Positions 57,497-64,000 of a DNA stretch of 64,000 nucleotides are shown one piece after another. Position numbers and translations under genes: made by a program. Each line of letters starts with the position of its first letter. The stretch's first letter is position 1. The stretch lies in contig OZ017803.1 of assembly GCA_963969395.1 (NCBI GenBank), positions 1,984,001 through 2,048,000 on the forward strand, written 5' to 3'. Source of the stretch: Pseudoscleropodium purum. Its lineage: Eukaryota; Streptophyta; Bryopsida; Hypnales; Brachytheciaceae. The notes below the pieces were generated by a model. The model did no database searches. It saw nothing but the letters and a program-made list of their open reading frames with translations, and had not been told where the DNA came from.

Positions 57497-60400
57497 ATGG
57501 ATGGAGGGAGCACCCGATTGGAGCAGAAGGAGGTGGAGCAGGTGGTGGTGGTGGACTCTGCGGACTCTGGAACTGGAGGTGAGAATAATGAGGGCGTCTT
57601 GGAGGTGGACGAGTTGAGGGACGAAGAAGAGATCGTTGTGGATGCTGTTAGGGTTTCGGAAGAAGAGCCGGACCTTCCAGCGGAGGCGGTGAAAGAAAGT
57701 GACGAAGATGGGACTGGTGAAGCAGTTTTAGAGGTAGATGTTGATATTTCGCCGAATGGAAACAGCTTGGCCTCGTTGGCGTCCACGCCGCGTGACGTTG
57801 CGGCCCGGTTCAGGAACATGTATGTTTATGACAACTCGTTCTCGGTTTTGCCGGCTTCGGCGAAGTTGTTTAAGCAACTCAGGAAACTGAAGTATTGGGC
57901 GAACGAGGTCAAATTACTACCGGATGAGATCGGGGAATTGACGGAGTTGGAAGAGGTGTACCTGAAAATGTCTCCGACAGGTCTCGGTAGTTTGCCTCCG
58001 CTTGGTAAGCTCAACGGATTGCGAGCTTTGGAACTCCATCAAGCTCCTGTACTTCCTTCTTCTGCCACTTTGACGCGCGACATTGCTCAACTTCGGTCTC
58101 TCACGCGCCTATCTGTTTGCCATTTTTCCATCTCGTAAGTTTTACCAAGACACTGTACTCTACCGTGGTTGAAGGGTTGTGCTCGTGGAGTCGCTAGGTC
58201 GCAGTATCAAAAGGCCATCTACGGATCGGAGTACTCGTGGTAACTGTGGTTTGAGCATGAATAAGAAGTACATTTAAATCGAATTAGTCAATATATGCAG
58301 AATGGTGATGGTTCGTTGTGTGCAATTGAACAGCTTGGGTTCCATGATGTCAATGATGATCGGGTAGTGGGCTGATCTGCGACGCGAGTGCTGGTCTTTG
58401 GAGGACTTTAGAAGTGTGAGTGCTGATTATTGAAATTGTTGATTTCGGTCACCAAAGGTCTGCGACTAGCAATGTGTGTCCCTTTTTACGAGCTGGATAC
58501 GGGTTTCCTCGATGGCTAGCTGTTGATTATTTTCTGATGGTACAGGTGGATTCCTGCGGAGATTGGTTCTCTCAAGAACCTAGAAGAATTGGACCTGTCT
58601 TTCAACAAGTTGAGAGCATTACCAAAGGAAATAGCAGGTCTCAGGGCTTTGAAGAATTTAAGAGTGGCTAGTAACAAGTTGGTGGAGCTGCCGTCTGAAC
58701 TTTCGGAGCTGCCGAATTTGACTAGTATTGACGTGGCTCACAATCGCCTCGTTTCGTTCGATTCCCTTGGTCTGCAATCCATGACCTCACTGAGAGCCCT
58801 CAATGCTCAGGTAATTGCTTGTTCTATGTTCGTTTATCATCTAATGTGACTATAAATATTAGGCGTGGTCGTCTGAGCATGTGAGAGTCCGCGTATGACT
58901 CAAGAGCAGCTTTTCTCAATTAAACGATTCTAAACATAAGCAGAACCTTCATCATTGTTTGACTGTATCCTGATGCTTCAGGTTTTGCTTCTATGTGACT
59001 AGATGCGTGAGCTTGCCTATGATATGCTGACAAATGAAGTTTTCCCAGTGCTATGGGATGGTTAGACAGATGTAAGCTATATTCAGTTGTTAGCTGTAAG
59101 ATTGAAGCCTCTTTTTTTTTAAATGTTATGATTATTATGCTTTCTTGACGTGTATGTGCTTACTAGTTTGCGTAATTGTGTTCTACGCTCCAGTTCAACA
59201 AACTGCAAAGCGTAGGCCGAATTCCAGAGTGGATATGCTGCCAGCTGGAAGGAAATGATACGCTGGAGGCGGAACTGTATGGCGTGGAGGCTGAAAGTAT
59301 ATTCTGTGGAGAGGACTATCAGTTGGACTGGGAGGTCTCTCCATCTGCAGGCATTTCTCTTGTTGTCAAAGGTGGAGTTCAAAACATGGATACCTCTGAA
59401 TCCTGTATCCTGTTTTATGTTCAAAACTTGCAAATTTGCTGCTCTGCACGACAGCTTGACCAGATTCATGGAGATTAATCTTAATCATTAGAAAGACAAG
59501 TCTCGAATGTTTAGTTAGTTTGTTCGAGTTGGCCCTTGTCCAGTCTACTTAAGACTTAAATTTGTAATTGTGGTGTTGCAGTTGACGAGCCTCTGTGTCC
59601 ATCCGCAAAAGGAAACTCACCAAATCAGAAAGTAACTACAAACTTGAAACTAAGGCGCGGATGGCGAAAGCAGGAGAATCAGCAGTATAAAGCTCGACAA
59701 GATCGTCTAAACAATAGTCGCAAACACCGGAATGATGAGCCCTGTGTTAGCAATGAGGAGTTGAATGTGAGAAACGTGAAGGTAAACCATTCTGTGGAGG
59801 TGCAGTGGTTCAACTCCCTTTTTCTAGGTTTATGATGAAGTTTTCGGTCTCATTTCTACTCGTTACACACTTTTCGTACATGACCATCTGGTTTGATGCG
59901 CAGGTTGAAGATTTGGCGTGTGCAAGTTCCAGTACGGACGAGAATGTTATGGATTTGCAGCAGCCAAGTGTTTCGGAGTGTGCTCTTGGTGATACGGGGA
60001 GAGACGGATGTGGGGAATGTGTTCGCTGTAGTGTTCCAGCAAAGCTGGATTTGAACTCAAGGATGCAATCTGAGAAAGGTAGTTGCTTCAGTGAATCAGG
60101 TTTGAACAGCGGGAATTCCAGAGGAGGGAACATTGGTGGAAAGTCAGATAACTTGGCTGGGTCGAAAGATGAGGGTTATCACAGTGATTTGGACCGTAGA
60201 AATGTGAAAGACAAAAACAGGTCCAGGAAAGCCATCAGTGGTGATAGATCTTCTGGAAACGAGGAAGACAAGTCTTTAGTAGATTCTGAAGGAGGCCTCG
60301 GAGAGGGCACAAAAGCTGGGCCATCCGTCCTTAGCGTAGGAGTGAAGGAGGAGGTAAGATTAAGACGCCATGGCAGTGACACGGACAGGAATCCAAAGCC

Positions 60401-63400
60401 AAGTAAGCGGCGGCGCTCTGCGCAAGATTTTTCAGAAATTTCGTACAAGTATTATAGTGAATCCTTTTGTGGGTTCAATGAGCGATTGCCAGACGGTTTC
60501 TATGATGCGGGCCGGGACCGGCCCTTTTTCTCCTTAGAAGCTCTTGAAAAGGAGCAACCTTCCTTCAATTCAAGAGAGGTCATCCTTGTTGACAGGTAGG
60601 TACAACCTTTGGACTGCAGTAGAGGGTTAGGAGATTGGGCAGGTTTCAGGCACACGCTGGACGCTTCTTGGCTTTGTGGTTGCCGATTGCGCTCATTCTT
60701 GTCTTCTAGGAGCCCTCCTGAGGGTTTATTGCTTCTCAAAAGTTCTACTTAAGCTGTTCACTGGGTTGTTGTTGCTTTTGGTATAGCTATCCTCTCAACC
60801 GATTCTGAATGGACAATGAACATCTAACTATTCCTGATTTCCTTGACATTGTTCATTGTCCATGTATTACAAGTACACTGAGAATAAGTGCACGTCGGAG
60901 ATTTGGGGCATACATGCAGTTTTTGAGACTGTTTTTGGTGAAACCAGCCTTTCCTGTTTTCTCTCTCTTGTAGAACCAAAGTTTATCCATTGTACAGTTG
61001 ATGGATGCCTACAATGATGAAATCACGTATTTTTCCCGTTTTTGGTGTAGGGAAAGAGACGAAGATTTGGATGAGATTGCACTTTCAGCTCAGCAACTTC
61101 TTGGAAGATTGGGATCCCCACTGCTCAAGAATGGTGACGAGCAGATAAATAAGAATGTGACAATGGATAGTTTTCAGAGGATAACTATGTTAGCTCTATT
61201 TGTTTCTGACTGTTTCGGCGGAAGTGACAAAACTCAGAATGTTACAAACATGCGCCGAGCTGCACTTGGAGGCACTGCTGGGGCCCCTTTCGTCTGTTCT
61301 TGCAGCTCGAGTGTGAGTGCAGAAAGTTCCAATGGATTTGTAGATAGTAGTATTGGATCGCCACCTGGGGCTGTACTTCCAAGCGTGCTCTCTCTTTGTG
61401 AAGCTGCAGTAAAGTATTTGAAGGCTCAGAGGGGATCAAACGTGCTTCCTCTTGGGTCTCTACGATTTGGCGTGTGCCGACATCGTGCAATACTCCTCAA
61501 GGTTTGTATAAGGTTACGTTGTCTCTATGAACTGGGTATTTTTACAGATTGAGTAATCAAATTCCATGTAGTATCTCCTTTTTCCTGTTCGTGGTGGCCG
61601 TAATGGCTTGATAATGTGAAGTACGATCATCAGCAGTTTGTTGCTATGATTATTTTAGATCTCCTGAATGCTATTAGTCACTTGCATGTCTCTAAATTTT
61701 CACACTGAGTTCAGGTTAATATACTCTTATTGCCAGGATTAGAACATGAATCTACTACTAGACACAAAATTGATTGACTGAGTGCATGCGTGCAGTATTT
61801 GTGTGACCGGGCAGATCCTATAATTCCATGCGAGCTGGTTCGGGGCTATTTGGATTATATGCCACATGCCTGGAATGTTATGTTGGTGGAGAACAAGAAA
61901 AGCAGCGTCCGTGTTTTGGTTGATGGATGCCGTCCGTTAGACATCCGCCATGAAAGCGATCCGGAGTACTTCTGCAGGTATTTTTCTCGACTGATGTTGA
62001 AATGTAATAATCGAACGCTGCACTCTTTCATTTAAAGATATATGGTCTTACACCAATTTGAGTGAGGATAGATACATGTATTTTGGTATGATCAAGGTGC
62101 AAAGTTGACTTACCTAGTATTCTGGCTGAATATGCATTGATAGTTGCTTATAAAATCGACTGTGTATTCTTGTCATTTTCTGGGGTTTGTGGTGCGCAGG
62201 TACATACCTCTGAAGCGGTTTCTTTTGCCATCCGCTTTGGACGGGGACCAGTTTTTATCAAATAGTGGCATACCATCTCCTGTCTTATTTGAAGAGATTG
62301 GTCAAGGTGCTTCAGGAGCTTCTGTTCGTCGCTGTAAATTTGGAGATCTGATAGCTGCAGCAAAGGTTTCCACTTTCCCAGAGCATGTATTATTAAAGTG
62401 TCTGGTTGAATTACTCCTGGTGGTAAATTTGTTCTTGATAATTTGGGAAGTGCAATTCAGAGACTGTTTCATTCTTTGTAGCTTTCTTGGCAGCTGTCTT
62501 TACCACAACACCTAATTATCGTATTATGATTCAATAATTGAGAGTCCATTGAATGTCCGAAGTTCAAGGTTGAGATTGAGGTTCAATATATTAGTGATTT
62601 CTATTTACTGCAATGATAGCATTAATTTATCTGTTTGATTAATCACCTGACAATCGCTTTGACAGGTTCGGCAACTTACAAGTGTTGGAGAGAGCTTGTC
62701 TGGAAAGGGCCCAGAAAGCAGCTGCTTGAGTGAACTGCGCATACTTTGCAGCCTTGGCAAGCATCCTTGTATTGTCACTCTGTATGGCCATCAGTTTGTT
62801 TCTCAGTCAGACTCAGGTTCTCAGCTTATCATCTACATGGAACATGTCAAAGGAGGCTCTTTAGAGGTATTTCTTACTTCCCTGTGCATTTTTCTCGCTT
62901 GGCTTACTTCTAGGATGAATTTGAACGCATACCTTAGTGTTATTGAGATTGCCCTGTTATCTCTAATATATGTGCTTCTGGAGTGCTTCGAAAGTAGAGA
63001 TTACCTTATCAGAGAGGCTCTTTAACAGCTACGCTTTGTATGCAGGGTGTAATCAAAGAAGTGTCTAAAGAAGGAAAAGAATTCATGTCTCCCAGGCTTG
63101 CTTGCCAGGTGGCAAGAAATGTAGCATGTGCTTTGGGTATGCTACACTCCAAAGGCATTCTTCACAGGGACATAAAGAGTAGCAACGTGCTGGTTGATAT
63201 GGACTCAAAACAAGGTCCTGATGAGGGACCTGTTGTGAAATTATGCGATTTTGATAGGGCTGTCCCGTTGAGCTCATCAGCTGCCCATACATGCTACTTG
63301 GCTCATCGTGGCGTTCCAGCTGTTGATGTCTGTGTTGGAACTCCTCGTTGGATTGCTCCCGAGGTTCTGCAAGCCATGTATGGGAGGCATGCTTATGGTT

Positions 63401-63824
63401 TGGTGCGTAGCTATCTTTCCTACAATGAACTATTTTATGACGTTTTATTCTAGGTTGTGCTAGAACGTAATGCTCAATTTGGTTCTGGAGCACTTCACAT
63501 ATGATGATAGGCTAATGTGGTCTCTGTCTGAGTTTCGTCAGTTGATCAACGCTATTGTCATTGGATGTGTTCTGTTGCATTTAGAAAGAGTTATTACTCA
63601 CTTACAAGAACTCATGTTCATATTGTCTTTTTGTCCCTCTCTGTTGTACGTTTCCGCCGATTGCTAATAATGATGCAAATTATTATCTATTTTGCGGCTC
63701 ACTGATGACTCATATGTTGCAGGAAGCGGATGTGTGGTCTTTTGGCTGCCTGTTAGCCGAATTACTCACTCTTAGAGTTCCATATTCAGGGCTCAATGAG
63801 TCGGAGGTCCACTCTTGTATTCAG
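57497..63824 (+). CDS. LRR/EDR1-domain protein kinase (3' end beyond window)
   Basis: Exons: 57497-58134, 58546-58810, 59194 to 59371 (or 59296), 59582-59781, 59904-60595, 61051-61501, 61796-61977, 62200-62365, 62666-62866, 63046-63402 and 63723-63824, then a donor GTGAGG. This gives at least 1144 aa, so the last exon(s) are missing. Order: acidic N-terminus; leucine-rich repeats (IGSLKNLEELDLSFNKLRAL and neighbours); basic hinge with RQDRLNNSRK; long Ser/Gly/Asp-rich linker; EDR1/CTR1-type domain (RERDEDLDEIALSAQQLL, LGSLRFGVCRHRAILLKYLC, CELVRGYLDYMPHAWNV); then a kinase domain (IGQGASGASV, AAAKV, HRDIKSSNVLV, LCDFDRAVPL, GTPRWIAPEV, DVWSFGCLLAELLTLRVPY). The DFG site reads DFD. The architecture matches Arabidopsis At1g04210-type Raf-like kinases. 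Substrates are unknown. The exon 3 donor is ambiguous because both options keep phase. Confidence 0.92.
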
Positions 63825-64000
63825 GTGAGGTGCTTGAACTAAGTCTGGGTAACTTGTCTGCAACTTGGTTGGGATCGAGAGTAAGTTGTTTTTTGTGATG
63901 ACTCGTTGTTCAGAGTTTTACTTCATCGTACAGAAAGTACAGCTGAACGGGTTTAGGGTGTTTTGTAAGGCCCAAATCACTTGACAGGTAGTGACATTTT
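63825..64000 (+). other. Intron of the LRR-kinase gene, cut by window end
   Basis: Follows donor CAG|GTGAGG at 63825; no acceptor-linked coding sequence is visible before the window ends. Confidence 0.8.

Overview
This window is nuclear DNA of a land plant. The evidence is a chloroplast-type cystathionine gamma-synthase carrying the plant-specific MTO1 regulatory peptide, a PLS-class PPR protein, an LRR/EDR1-domain kinase of a plant-only architecture, GT-AG introns, and telo-box motifs near housekeeping genes. Short multi-intron genes sit in very AT-rich, transposon-filled spacers, which suggests a non-seed plant such as a bryophyte, lycophyte or fern. The lineage is an inference that I cannot fix from sequence alone.

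Six protein-coding genes are supported. They are an LLPH-like small nucleolar-type basic protein (7993-8853, -), cystathionine gamma-synthase (13764-17861, +, 11 exons, 536 aa), GINS subunit PSF2 (24994-27232, -, 7 recognised exons, first intron of the GC-AG type), a HAD-superfamily hydrolase (29649-31152, -, 3 exons, 282 aa), a PLS-class PPR protein (50433-51890, -, single exon, stopping inside a PPR motif), and an LRR/EDR1-domain/protein kinase gene (57497 to beyond the window end, +). I derived exon borders by hand from splice signals, phase continuity and family conservation. The genes look like unrelated housekeeping or regulatory loci, with no operon-like logic.

The rest is mobile and repetitive DNA, in many layers. 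Region 1-6.3 kb holds a decayed piggyBac-type transposase (1401-3200, -) and another decayed coding relic. A 0.91-0.96 kb non-autonomous family with TTAA at both ends and CCCCTAAAG termini, piggyBac-like in its end structure, occurs in at least five copies or large fragments (11.2-12.5, 18.7-20.4, 20.5-21.4, 21.7-22.5 and 46.1-47.4 kb) plus solo ends. Two of these copies are themselves hosts: one carries a 266-bp hAT-type element with a perfect 8-bp target duplication, the other a 286-bp TA-flanked MITE whose sister copy lies at 52.3 kb in the opposite orientation.

A 3573-bp CACTA element (34798-38370, TGT duplication) contains a long foldback and tandem arrays. It also contains a segment found inverted at 4.6 kb. 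A tyrosine-recombinase relic lies at 41.1-41.5 kb, and a 72-bp minisatellite at 43.4-44.3 kb is broken by a foldback element. A further repeat, present at 32.2-33.2 and 47.9-48.4 kb, is flanked by direct repeats of different length (22 and 11 bp), suggesting a retroposon. No tRNA, rRNA or CRISPR locus was seen.
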